Positions 1 to 9,103 are shown, counted from the first letter of the stretch. The stretch: 15,834 nt of DNA from Larix sibirica (GCA_004151065.3 NWUY0300006641.1:1-15834); one strand, 5' to 3'. The notes: generated from the letters alone by a model not told the origin. Made by a program: numbers and translations.

Positions 1-557
1 CTTTGAAAAAATTTCTCATTCTTTCACCCCACTTATGAAATCCCCATTTTCTGCTTCCTTATCTATTGGAAAGTGTCTAAAACTCCATTGAAATTTCCTC
101 CATGCTTCCCTCTCCTTTCACCAGAACAGAGTAACACAAAATGTCAGAACAATAGCTAAGGAAACCCCCTAACGAATTTGCAGACTGAGGGAAGGGATTA
201 TGTCGCTTCTAGTGGAACAATCATAAAGTCCCATGATTGTAGATCGCTTCCATGCTTCGATATCATGAGTTCAGGTTAGAGACTCGAGTTGCAAATAGGA
301 TTCATCGTGAACGGTGGTTTTGCAAGGGAGGTTGGTCTGAAGGGTTCATGTCCTTGGTGACCATGTTGCATACTGACGTCCTCCTTTCACTTACATCATT
401 CCCTTCCACATAAATGATCTTTCACTTCCATCATTCCCTGAGGCTGCCACTTTCCCATCCGTCCCATCCTCCCTATTCTCCCTCTCCTCCGTCTAATGCC
501 CATCAATCACATCCGCATTAATGGTGCGGCCCTAGGTGACGCGTGGGTTAGGAAACC
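1..557. other. Gene-free flank, pyrimidine-rich in part
   Basis: I see no coding region, RNA gene or recognisable mobile element here. The stretch from about 380 to 495 is rich in C and T on the plus strand. It contains a 21-bp direct repeat with one mismatch (384-404 and 419-439, core CATCATTCCCT). This is the side where the target-site copy of the neighbouring L1 should lie, just left of the T-run at 558-565. Confidence 0.6.
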
Positions 558-787
558 TTTTTTTTCCAAAGAAAAAATCGTACCCTTCTTCATTCATAAT
601 AAAATCCAGAGAATGCATACTACACGTGCAGAACTGCACGATATATAAAGGATGAGCTTATGCCCAAATTCACATCACAAAAATATACATTGTTTGACTG
701 AAACAGAAATATGATAATTGCGTAAAAAGTAGTTAATACTTGTCCAAAAAAGCTAAAATTCAAAAGATATGGAATCTTTTAACTTGT
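558..787 (-). other. L1 3' UTR and poly-A tail
   Basis: This stretch lies between the RNase H stop (788-790) and the T-run 558-565, which reads as a poly-A of eight on the element's strand. It is AT-rich and has no reading frame of note. A perfect inverted repeat sits at 625-640 (stem CGTGCA / TGCACG, four-base loop), about 60 bases before the poly-A. A stem-loop near the 3' end could serve template recognition by the element's reverse transcriptase, but that is inference. The exact 3' end is uncertain because the tail is short and decayed. Confidence 0.65.
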
Positions 788-1441
788 TCAGAAATCTAGT
801 GTCTTCCAACTAATGACCTGAATTCCATTCCTTACTGAGGTAAACTGAGCCTTCGCTTCAACCAAAAGGAGACCTTTTTTTGAGAGAGTATCGGTTGTCT
901 CGTTTAGTTCCCTGTAAACATGAGTATATGTGATTTTGTTGAATGTAGAAGCAGTATTTTCCAAGGTCCTACCTATGTTTATCAACCCAAGATTTTTAAC
1001 CTGAGCTTCCTTGTTCATATGATTAATCCATAATGTCGAGTCCCCAAAAATCCTGAGCCTTTTCACATTGGCTTCTATTGCCACCTGAAACAACAAATGC
1101 AGTGCCAACCCCTCTGCCTTGTTGTTTGTTCCTATTCCTCCATTAGCTGAAAAGAGAAATGAAGCTTCCTGATTTAATTTTAAGGTGCCTCCAATTCCAT
1201 AAATTCCATTCGAGCAAGCCCCATCAAAGTATCCGACCGTCTCATCCTCCCCAACCAAAACCTCTGAAGCAATCCCATCCTTATTCACTTTATCCTCTGT
1301 CAAAAAGAACTTATAGGTGGACATAACCTGGGTAGAAACATAAACCTCCGGGCGATGAATATTTTCAAAGATGGAAGCATTCCGAGCTACCCATGTAAAC
1401 CACGTCACAAGAAAGGGAATGCATTGCAGGTTTTTTAGTCC
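788..1441 (-). other. L1 ORF2 C-terminal RNase H domain
   Basis: This is a ribonuclease H fold that would degrade element RNA in the RNA-DNA hybrid. The four acidic positions are visible: Asp in YFDGACS (1223-1225), Glu in NNKAEG, Asp in IFGDSTLW, and Asp in NETTDTLSKKG (890-892). A C-terminal RNase H of this kind is established for a plant branch of L1 elements. The domain is uninterrupted for about 200 codons, unlike the rest of ORF2, and is separated from the zinc-finger part by a TAG at 1442-1444. It differs strongly from the second RNase H copy at 5938-6320, so the two belong to different L1 families. Confidence 0.92.
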
Positions 1442-1549
1442 CTACACTTCATACCAGCATTTTAATGACCTTTCCACCGAATCACCCTCTCCAAGGTTCG
1501 CAAGATAGAGGTCGGAGCTGATCGATTTCCAAACATTCTTTATAAACAT

Positions 1550-2494
1550 ACAATTATTAAAAACATGCTCAACATCTTCCTCAACATTGCAACACAGGCT
1601 ACAGCTGTCGGGTCCTTGAGTGTTCCTTGACTGTAACTTGTCCCAGGTAAGAACCTTCTTATTTAAAACTAGCCACATTAAGATCTTACCATTTTGAGGT
1701 GCATAAGTTTTCCAAAGTTTGTGCCACCACCAACTTCGCTCCTGTACATGGCTGTCCCAAATCAGTTTGTAAGCAAGTTTGACCGAATACTCTCCTCCAA
1801 CCTCATTTCCCTCCCATTTTAGTGTATCCAGTTGATTTTGCAAGCTTATAAAACCTTTGGAAATATCCCGAAGCCATCCATTCCAGTTCTCTGTCCAGTA
1901 TGCAGGTAACCCCAAATCTGACACTGATTTCCAGGCTTGAGGTAAACGAGCTCCCCTTCCTCTGTCCACTACATCTACTAAGGAGGTATAACCCCTATCA
2001 GACAAGAAGGTAATAAGAGCTAGGGGTAGCTCCCGAGTGACCTTTACACCCATAATATCATCCTTGCCAAGTTGGACCGCCCTCCTGTCTCCCACATCCC
2101 AAGCCAAAAGATCCCCAATCACTGGAAAGGCTACCACTATCGCCCTCCAACACAAGGATCCCCCTCTGCTTGACTTACTAGGGTCCTGAATCTAGTCCAG
2201 AAGTGACCTATCCCCTAGGTATTTATACTTTAAGAGATCTTGCCACTTCCCTGTCTTAGCAATAAGTTGCCAAACGGATTTAGCAGCCAAAGCCGTGCCA
2301 AAAGAGGATAGTTCCTTTAGCCCCCACCCACCCACCTCCTTGGGATTTGCTATGGAGGCCCAGGATGACCACTGAATGCTTTTATCCGAGCTTCCTTTCC
2401 AAAGAAAACCAAAGAAAAGCTTCCTAAGTGCATTGAGAACTCCTTTGGGTATTTTTTCGATGATCATCCAATAGATAGGGATCACATTAAGCAC
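1550..2494 (-). other. L1 ORF2 thumb/connection region and C2HC zinc finger
   Basis: After the reverse transcriptase comes the long linker typical of plant L1 ORF2, with blocks such as GFLWKGSS, GGWGLKELSSF and GEYSVKLAYK. It leads to a zf-RVT type finger: Cys-x2-Cys-x8-His-x4-Cys at roughly 1603-1550, with all four ligands present. The finger probably binds nucleic acid, as proposed for the L1 Cys-rich C-terminal region. A TAG at 2192-2194 stands where Trp would be expected (LD-stop-IQD). The next segment continues in the same frame. Confidence 0.85.
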
Positions 2495-2542
2495 TCCCTG
2501 AATTAAGACCGACTTCCCTCCTCTCGACAGGAATCTATTGCA

Positions 2543-3570
2543 CTAGAAATTGATCCTTCTTTCCACCTTTGCTACTAGCCAGCTCCAGTCACCGAAAACA
2601 TAATGGTTAGGTTTCAAATGAAAACCTAAACAGAGGAAACCCTCACTCACTTGAAACTGATCCATCGGTAGAATTTCCTGAGCGACAGTCACATGTTCCT
2701 TAGTTAAAAGGTTAAAATAGCAAGCAGATTTTCCGAGATTGACAAGCATACCGGTCGCGGAGCTAAAAAGCTAGAACAAATCCTTGAACGTTCTCAGTTC
2801 AGCCTCAGAATCCCCTAGAAAAAACAAAGCATCGTCAACGAAAACAATATGAGTAACACTTATTACTCCGAAGCTTATACCTTATATTTGGTTGTTTGCA
2901 AGAGATTCATTTAGAAGCCTATTGAGCCCGCCCATCACAATCAAAAACAGGTAGGGTGACAGGGGGCAGCCCTATCGTAAACCTCTAGTAGGAGAAAAAA
3001 AGTTTGTGCCAGCTCCGTTAATCAGAACAGTGTAATTAATAGACTTGATACAACCCCATATCCAGTTTACAAATTGTAGTGAAAAGCATATTTGAATAAG
3101 TACCAACCTAACATAAAGCCAACTAGTTCTGTTGTAAGCCTTTGAGCGGTCAACCTTCATGACTTTAGTTGAAGATTCCTGACTTTTATCGAGTGGAGGC
3201 ACTCCTGTGCGCTCCCAATTGCTTCATGAATGCTTCGGTTCGGAAGAAAACTGAACTGTTCTGGTGTAATATTTGAAGCCAAAATTGATTTGAGCCTTCC
3301 CGCTATCACCTTAGAAATTAGTTTGTAAAGTGCATTGCACAATGAAATAGGTCGAAAGTCCCCAAAGGAGCCCGACACATCCTTCTTTGGAATAAGAACC
3401 AGAAATGTAGAGTTAATACTAGGTAGAACCTTACTGGATGTTCTGCTTAATTCGATAACCCTTTGCAAATCTTCACCCAAAACATCAAAAAACGCTTGAA
3501 AGAACTCGGATGTCCAACCATATGGACTCGGGCTCCTCTCTTTTTTTGAAAGATTTATGGAGACCATCAA
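2543..3570 (-). other. L1 ORF2 reverse transcriptase domain
   Basis: This is the DNA polymerase domain that copies element RNA. Visible blocks are LVLIPKK, RPISLCNALYKLISKVIAGR (fingers), PEQFSFLPNRSIHEA, motif A as KVDRSKAYN, motif B as RGLR-stop-GCPLSPYLFL, motif C as FVDD (Asp pair at 2831-2836), then a GFLCLGF-like block. The motif A catalytic Asp and both motif C Asp remain. The second Asp usual in KAYD has become Asn. The Gln of motif B is now TAG at 2972-2974. A frame change around 3184-3220 separates the fingers from motif A. Confidence 0.93.
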
Positions 3571-4196
3571 TTATTCCTTAGTAACAGGAGCATCTAACTT
3601 ATCATTATCCTCATTCGAAACCCAACAATTGAATTTAGACACAACCTGAACAATATCCTGCAAGTTGTCCCCTGCCGTTTCAGTGAAGAGCTCTTTAGAG
3701 TACCCTTCCCCTTCTTGAGCCAAATTGCTAAAACCACTGATAATCTCCCTCGAGCCCTGTTTCAATTCCCAAATGGTATTGACCCTCTTCCAGTGGCTAA
3801 CCATTTTGTGAAAGAATGTTGTGTTTTCATCCCCTAAGGTCAGCCAAACTGCACGACTCTTCATTCTGACCTCTGCATCCCTATCCCGTAAGACAATATT
3901 CCTGCTTTCCTCCAACTTAGCCAAATCCTGTAACTCCCCCCCACTCAGTACCCCTGCTTGCTGATCATAGAGGTTCACTATCTGAATCTCCAGCCCTTTG
4001 AGTCTAGCATCCCTAGTATTTCTATGAACTCCAGACCATACCACAACAAGGCCCTTCAAAGCTTTCAGATTTGAAACAAACTGAGCATCACACGGAATGG
4101 GAGAAGAGTCATCAAAATCCTGCCAGTTAAGTCTTATCATCTGTTTAAAATCATCACAAGAGAGCCAGCTAGGGTTGAACTTAAACAGGGGCCCCA

Positions 4197-4906
4197 TTTT
4201 TTTCACCCTTTTCTAAGGAGCACATAACCGACAAGTGGTCTGACCCCCCACCCGAGATTCTCCAAGATCTGGCCCGTTCAACTTTGTGCAGTAGGGCACC
4301 TGCAAAAAAGAACCGATTCAAACATTTATCCAAGGCAGCCATACCTGTCCGCTTGTTAAACCATGTAGGAAACACTTCAACAGGTTCGAGATCAACAATG
4401 TCTCTAGCTTCGAGGTTGTTGAGATTTTTTTTTTGAAAGGGATCAGGCCTCACACCACTGCCCCAAATCTCGTCCCTATTAAGGGTGAAGTTTAGGTCAC
4501 CAGCTAGAATGAAGGGTAAATCCAGGAGGAAAGATTTCCCCAACAAGTTACCCCAGAACTGCTTCTTGCCATTATACAACCCATATACATTAAGTAAATT
4601 GAAGACCAGGCCTAAATCCTAGTTGGAGAAAGTAGTTCCAATCCCCGATTTGAAGACAAAGCAGTTAATCAAGCTCACCGAAGCCTTTCAACCTGTAAGC
4701 AGACCACCAGAAAGGCCCTTCCCATCTTCCCAAGTCAAATCCCACCCCGACATAAGCTTTTTAAGTCAAGCTACCAACCCTAAGCCACTGCACATAGTTT
4801 CTTGAATTACTATGATGTCTGGATCATTAACTTCTAACACCCTAGCTAAAGCTAACTGTTTAGGGTTGCTGGCTAACCCTCGACAATTGAAAGAAAGCAG
4901 CTTCAT
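4197..4906 (-). other. L1 ORF2 APE-type endonuclease domain
   Basis: This is the exonuclease/endonuclease/phosphatase fold domain that nicks the genomic target. Conserved blocks appear in order: SFNCRG near the start (Asn), VIQET at about residues 34-38 (metal-binding Glu), LAGDLN with the catalytic Asp and Asn, PTWFN, LDKCL, and SDHLS (catalytic Asp-His) near the end. All these key residues are still readable. Three nonsense codons interrupt the first 96 codons (4766-4768, 4688-4690, 4619-4621), and the domain ends at the A-run frame break. The identification rests on the motif series and on its place before the reverse transcriptase. Confidence 0.92.
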
Positions 4907-5937
4907 GAGTTGGCCTTAGGAAAAGGCATAACTCTAAGTGCCTTAGAAGGAGACTGAACAGGAAAACTCAAACATAGGTCCTCCCCCCAAAACTTCCTAT
5001 GGTCATGAACCGCCCCAACCCCTTTGGTGAGCCTAGGGGTTCTGACCCCTCCTTTAGAACGCAACCCATAAGGGTTCGTATGATCCCAATTAGCGCGAGG
5101 AATTCCTAGAGAAATAACAGGCAATGGAAGAACAAAGGACCGACCCCGTATAAGGATTTTATGTTTCCAAAGGGAACCCCTAGAAACCAGGCCAACCAAC
5201 CCAATATTTGCAATAGGACTGATGCAGTCCAATAACTGAACAACCTTAAAGTCATTTAACAGATTCAAGAGTTTAAGGTTTGACAAATTACCGTTAAGTC
5301 CAAGAACCTTCTCCAGAGAACGACTATCTTCTAGGCGTTCCGTCCCTGCTAAGACCGCACAAAAGCTTACATCATCTTCTTGCTGATAGTTTAGAATCTT
5401 GGTATGAACCCCATTTGCAGAGGACATACGAACTGTCGTTATCTAGTTCCTTACGTCTGCCTTCTTTTTTGGATGAGACCCTTTCTTCCCTAGTGTCTTG
5501 CTCAGCACATCGGTCTCATCCGCAAGCTGCTCAAGGACAGGCTGCTTTAAAACTTCTTCTTCAACCTGAGCTCCAAGCCCCAGTCCCACCGAATGAGTCA
5601 GAGAGACCTTATCGCTAATCTCTAAAGACTGTTTTGCAGAACCCTCCTTGGAAGGTAGCTTGCGCACCCATACTTTTGGAGCAAAAGGCATTACACAGTC
5701 CCTTATGGAATGTCCATAAACGTGGCAATGACCACACCTGAACGACAAATTAATGTAATCCAAGTTCTGTGTAAGGCTTAGCTCACCCAAAATGATTTCA
5801 ATAGTAGTCGAAAGACCAAGTGAGAGGTCCACCGATACTAGAACCTTTGCCACCGTACGCTGAACCTGAAATTTGAAGGTTTTGTCCACCATTACCGTCA
5901 TGCCAATCTTGTTCCCCATTGCCGTAAGAAAATACCT
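4903..5937 (-). pseudogene. L1 ORF1 nucleic-acid-binding protein, C-terminal remnant
   Basis: ORF1 of plant L1 elements encodes an RNA-binding protein with an N-terminal DUF4283-like domain and a CCHC zinc knuckle. Only the end of the first domain is left, beginning around LTAMGNKIG. Next come VLVSVDLSLG, LDYINLSFRC and the knuckle Cys-x2-Cys-x4-His-x4-Cys at about 5736-5695, all ligands intact. A basic stretch (KKGSHPKKKAD) precedes an in-frame TAG at 5443-5445. The same frame then continues to the stop at 4903-4905, so the two open stretches are one protein with a single nonsense change. The final TGA overlaps the ORF2 ATG by the four bases ATGA. Roughly the first 200 residues expected for the family are missing. 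Confidence 0.85.
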
Positions 5938-6320
5938 GTAAGTGCCAGCTTGGACATTTTATCTGCCATTTGATTGTGTTCTCTATAGATGTGCTCAAAT
6001 ACAATGTTTTTGATTTGATCTATCTCATCTCTAATCCTGTCACACCAGTGTGTTAATGCAGTAATGTTCAATTTGTATTCCCCCTTTGCCCATTTTATAG
6101 TTACTCTTGAATCTCCAAAAATCCAGAGTCTAGGAAAACCAAATTGATTTGCCAACCTTACTGAGCACCAGAGAGCAAGTAGCTCTGCCTTCATGCTTGT
6201 GCCTTTGCCACATCTACGTCTAAATGTATAATAGTGGTCTTGATTTAATATAATCATACCCCGCATCACAAAAACCCAAGGATGCTGCACCATCAAAGAA
6301 AATAATTGGATCATCAATGG
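5938..6320 (-). pseudogene. RNase H domain of a second, different L1 element (fragment)
   Basis: This is a partial RNase H of the plant L1 type. The first catalytic Asp is in FFDGAAS (6292-6294), in a frame different from the rest. After a frame break between about 6290 and 6240 the other acidic residues follow: Glu in MKAELLALW, Asp in IFGDSRVTIKWAKGE, and Asp in NQMADKMSKLAL. The domain is near complete but the reverse transcriptase that should precede it is absent, because an N at 6321 ends the homology. Downstream it runs within about 10 bases into ORF1 of the main L1, without any 3' UTR. It shares only scattered motifs with the RNase H at 788-1441. It may be an older L1 into which the main element inserted, or a product of recombination. 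Confidence 0.85.
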
Positions 6321-6321
6321 N

Positions 6322-6657
6322 TTATTGTTGATAGCGAAGAGCGTATGGGTGGCGACTCGACGACCTTATGCCAGCGCTCGCACCATGGTTTGTTGTTGTC
6401 GATTCCATATATCGATGCGGGGTTCATGTTGATGAAGTAATGAACCGTTGAGCGACTACAAACCCCAAGGTAAAAATGGATTGATGACTAGGACACCACT
6501 CTATATCACATATTCAAATCCAAAAAAATGGGTTGATGTGCTTCTCCAAATGAGATCTTAGATCTTATGGCTAAGATCTGACGCGTAAATATGGCCCAGG
6601 GCAAGGGTGACACATAGCCCTTGTTTTAATCCCAATGTTTCTGCTCTGAACCTCGCT
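6322..6657. other. Unassigned spacer with a small hairpin
   Basis: I recognise no gene or mobile element here. It begins right after the N at 6321, so its link to the L1 block is uncertain. A perfect 9-bp inverted repeat lies at 6553-6561 and 6571-6579 (AGATCTTAG / CTAAGATCT) with a nine-base loop. Confidence 0.5.
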
Positions 6658-6945
6658 AATAATTTTGGAACCCAGAACCTTCATCACTTACGATGGTTTT
6701 AACTTTTTCAATATCAGCCAATCTGTCCCTAAACTATGTGACAACTGCTTCTGCTTTTGTTGTAACTGTCCGCGTATCATCCAACACTGCCAATACTTTT
6801 GAAATAATTTTGGAACCCAGAACCTACATCACTTAATGATGGTTTTAACTTTTTCAATATCAGCCAATCTCTCCCTAAACATGTGACAACTGCTTCTACT
6901 TTTGTTGTAACTGTTCGCGTATCATCCAACACTGCCAATACTTTT
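6658..6945. repeat. Tandem duplication, two copies of about 143 bp
   Basis: Copy one (6658-6800) and copy two (6803-6945) align along their whole length with only a few substitutions and small indels. Both begin AATAATTTTGGAACCCAGAA and end CCAACACTGCCAATACTTTT. The period is 145 bases. The minus strand of copy two has a short open frame (6977-6777) containing VLAVLDDTRTVTTK, but copy one breaks it. I do not recognise a protein family. Confidence 0.9.
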
Positions 6946-7140
6946 AACACAAAGTGAACAATTGCCATTATGACCAATCCTCTTGCCTCTTACTGTTTGG
7001 CCCGGTCCTCGTAAAAACTCCAGTGGCCACACTATTTTTATACTTTAATATCATCCAAAAAAGATTTAAAAAACTCTGGTTCAATACCCACATGAAAATC
7101 TAGAATATCCATGAATTAGAGCACACAGACTTAACAGACC

Positions 7141-7236
7141 ATGGGAAGGATATATTTAACTCAATTGAGTGGAAGGATATACAGCTGCAAGATCTGCCGC
7201 AGCCACCTTGCCAACTTCGATGACATTGTTTCAAAG
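7141..7236 (+). CDS. Yippee-like zinc-binding protein, first coding exon (partial or relic)
   Basis: The ATG at 7141 sits in a good plant initiation context (ACCATGGGA). The 32 codons read MGRIYLTQLSGRIYSCKICR, then SHLANFDDIVSK. This matches the start of Yippee-like proteins, which in plants typically begin MGR, then LEGxIYSCK-x-C, THLA and DDIVSK. The CxxC zinc pair is at residues 16 and 19. The exon stops exactly at AAG followed by GTACTT, a plausible 5' splice site where I would expect an intron in this family. Yippee proteins are small, conserved eukaryotic proteins of about 100-130 residues with a second CxxC pair. That second half was not found in the window, so this is an exon of a gene with distant exons or, more likely, a pseudogene fragment. 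Expression cannot be judged. Confidence 0.68.
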
Positions 7237-7306
7237 GTACTTTTATATCCTGTATCATTCTTTTTAATGGTCGGATTTTGTGTTTGATAGTTTTTGTATT
7301 TCTAAG

Positions 7307-7352
7307 GTCGGATGATTATAAGCATGGGCAGCACAATCTGTTTTTGCTTATT
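7307..7352 (+). pseudogene. Possible degraded second exon of the Yippee-like gene
   Basis: The 70 bases after the donor at 7237 are T-rich and end in TTTCTAAG, a good plant 3' splice site. The following bases, read from 7308, give SDDYKHGQHNLFLLI. This has the Yippee pattern S-x3-[RK]HG-x3-LF at the right spacing and directly continues the first exon. However, splicing at the AG leaves one extra G, which shifts the frame and gives an early TGA. The Cys or Ser usual before [RK]HG is Tyr. I read it as a decayed exon, but the match is short and could be chance. Confidence 0.32.
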
Positions 7353-8890
7353 GGGTGATACTATATTCCATTGCTCTCACTATAATCCCCTGCCAGAATG
7401 ACAAATCTACATTAGAATTTTCCTTTTTTTTAATGAACTGTACCTCGATAAGCTTTTCATGTAGGTCGTCATTCTAATTTTTGGGCTAAATGGTCCGTTA
7501 TGAGTTTATTTGAAAATCCACATTCTAGTTTCCTAAGATGTTGTACAGTTTGAATTATTTTATGTGTCTCGATGCTAATGGTAGGGGTTCATGGGCAGGG
7601 CAACTGTACTGCACATATCGCCATGGATGAAAACTCGGGGATTGTTCATATTAGAAGCTTAGGCTTTACTAGTTTGTAACAATTATAATCAACTCGTGTA
7701 ACACCATGAGTTGAACTGGTTTTCATTCTGTGTCACCTGGGGTTTCTTAAACAGGAAATGGAAATGGAATGCGAAATGAGGCTCGAGGGTTTTTGGGATA
7801 AGAAAACCCCCCTCCCACTGTAAATTGTGCATGTAAAATTGATTAGTAATGTACTAATATAGTCTTAAGGCAGTTATGGGGATAAGCTGTAATGAAACGA
7901 GAAAGTCGTCTCCTGGTCAGGTTTCTGGCCTTTGCAATAGAGTTTCAAGCTTCAATAAATAAAAAATCAACTTATATCAAATATGTTTTGCATTTTTAGG
8001 AAGATAATTGTGCCAGGCCAAGATTACGGTTTGGGATTCTGTGATTTCCTAGGGATTTGGCTTTTCATTTGGTATAACCGAGAACTTAGCATTGGAATTC
8101 AGCTTTGAAATCAACCACAGATTTCATTGTTTAGGAAACGGGGTTCAAGGAAACATTATGTATGCTTTGAGGATGGAAGGGTTCAACTTCGCTTACAAGC
8201 ATGTGCAGGGTATACATGTGTGTGCATGCGTACGATAGAATTTTGATATGTATGTGGCGAGGGGAATTTCTCCTGATCAAGGTGATTTTGCCAATGCGTT
8301 GTCAGGTCTAAAATATGTATGAATGTCGTCAGCTTTTGAACTACAATTTCATGTATTTGGCTGGTTAGAGAGATTTTCTTTCATGCTTACGTAGTTTGTC
8401 CAATTGGTTGAAGTACAAAGTATACAAATAGATGGTGAAGTATTACAAAATTCTCTATTATGAACCCATGTAGCACGATGCAAATATTTGCAGTAACTAA
8501 TGTATCAGATCCTTTCTTTATAACAGCATTGGTGTATATTCTTCATACCGAAAGATACTATTAATAACAATATTACAATCAGTATGATGGATCATTTAGA
8601 TACATTGTTGAAGCAATTCGGTTATCTGGCCACATCATTATAATTTACACCTTTAGGACTCCAGTAGCTTTCTGAAATAAGCCAACCGTTAATATCTGTT
8701 ATTGGTTGGCATAGTGCCAACTAAAGCATTTTGTTTAGGCCACAAGAGTAGAGGTTGAGGTGGTGTGAAGACAAAAGTGAACCTGTATGCTTATTAAATA
8801 TGAGATATACTTTGCCATCCCTATTTCTTAGAATTTGCCAATTAATCTTGAGATACTTTTGCCGTCTCTAATTATATCACTAATTTTTGC
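7353..8890. other. AT-rich non-coding stretch, nothing recognised
   Basis: I searched both strands for the missing second half of the Yippee-like protein (CxxC, MHTVxD, GWKYE) and did not find it. There is no open frame of convincing length or family likeness. A TG-rich patch (CATGTGTGTGCATGCGTACG, about 8214-8233) is a minor low-complexity feature. If the Yippee-like exon belongs to a live gene, this could be intron. Confidence 0.5.
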
Positions 8891-9099
8891 CTGGTTTACT
8901 TTTTTTTTGGTGTCTAGAGGAATCGACAATTGGGGCAGTTCTCGTACTCATGTGACATGGGGTTGATTCCCGTCCGCTACCACTATACCTCTAGGTGCAT
9001 CCACACTGCCCCTACATGGGTACACGGGCTATTCGAGGATTGAGCCTGTGATGTCACAAGGAGTGCCTTAATATTGCACCATATCGCCAACTGGTCTAC
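8891..9099 (-). mobile_element. tRNA-derived SINE candidate
   Basis: Read on the minus strand, an internal RNA polymerase III promoter is visible. Box A is TGGCGATATGG (9089-9079) and a box B-like motif is GGCTCAATCC (9046-9037). Their starts are 43 bases apart, as in a tRNA. The element ends in nine A (plus-strand T-run 8900-8908). Flanking copies CTGGTTTAC (8891-8899) and CTGGTCTAC (9091-9099) differ at one base and could be the target-site duplication. Total body length is about 190 bases, usual for plant SINEs. Box A lies nearly at the 5' edge, so a few leader bases may be lost. It has no protein; mobilisation would depend on a LINE. The right flank abuts the fold-back repeat starting at 9104. 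Confidence 0.6.
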
Positions 9100-9103
9100 A
9101 CCT

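Larger units (their letters stand above)
788..4906 (-). pseudogene. L1 ORF2 polyprotein, endonuclease-RT-zinc finger-RNase H, decayed
   Basis: ORF2 would make the enzyme that nicks target DNA and reverse-transcribes the element RNA at the nick. It starts at 4906 with MKLLSFNCRG, the typical opening of plant L1 endonucleases. That ATG overlaps the ORF1 stop as ATGA. About 1,370 codons remain, close to full length for this family. In-frame stops lie at 4766-4768, 4688-4690, 4619-4621, 3571-3573, 2972-2974, 2882-2884, 2771-2773, 2543-2545, 2192-2194 and 1442-1444. Two frame changes occur, one at a seven-A run (plus-strand T-run 4197-4203) and one near 3184-3220. From there to the RNase H end the frame is constant. 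It cannot be translated whole. Six of the ten stops are TAG, several at positions where the family has Gln or Trp, which suggests C-to-T decay. Confidence 0.93.
558..5937 (-). mobile_element. 5'-truncated, decayed plant L1-type LINE retrotransposon with RNase H
   Basis: This is one non-LTR retrotransposon on the minus strand. In order it shows an ORF1 zinc-knuckle remnant, an APE-type endonuclease, a reverse transcriptase, a C2HC zinc finger, a C-terminal RNase H, a 3' UTR of about 220 bases, and a short poly-A (eight T on the plus strand, 558-565). The domain order and the RNase H are those of plant L1 elements. ORF1 lacks its N-terminal part, which fits the 5' truncation usual for L1 insertions made by target-primed reverse transcription. 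The remaining body is nearly collinear: ORF1 stays in one frame, and ORF2 changes frame only twice. Ten in-frame stops in ORF2 and one in ORF1 show that it is inactive. The 5' edge is sharp because an unrelated RNase H fragment begins within about 10 bases. A convincing target-site duplication was not found. Confidence 0.93.

Noticed and set aside
4623-4805. Plus-strand open frame opposite the L1 endonuclease.
   Set aside because: It is antisense shadow of the endonuclease coding strand, whose motifs read clearly on the minus strand.
551-5945. A possible L1 target-site duplication: GGTATTTTCTTAC next to the 5' end and GGTTTCCTAAC next to the poly-A (minus strand).
   Set aside because: The position at both ends is right, but aligning them needs two or more indels in about 12 bases, so it could be chance. 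I did not call it as a feature.
8240-8322. Short plus-strand stretch reading ARGISPDQGDFANALSGLKY.
   Set aside because: Bounded by stops on both sides, about 28 codons, no family recognised and no convincing splice sites.
8950-8975. GGTTGATTCC on the plus strand as a possible box B.
   Set aside because: No box A lies upstream at suitable spacing on the plus strand; the minus-strand box pair explains the element better.
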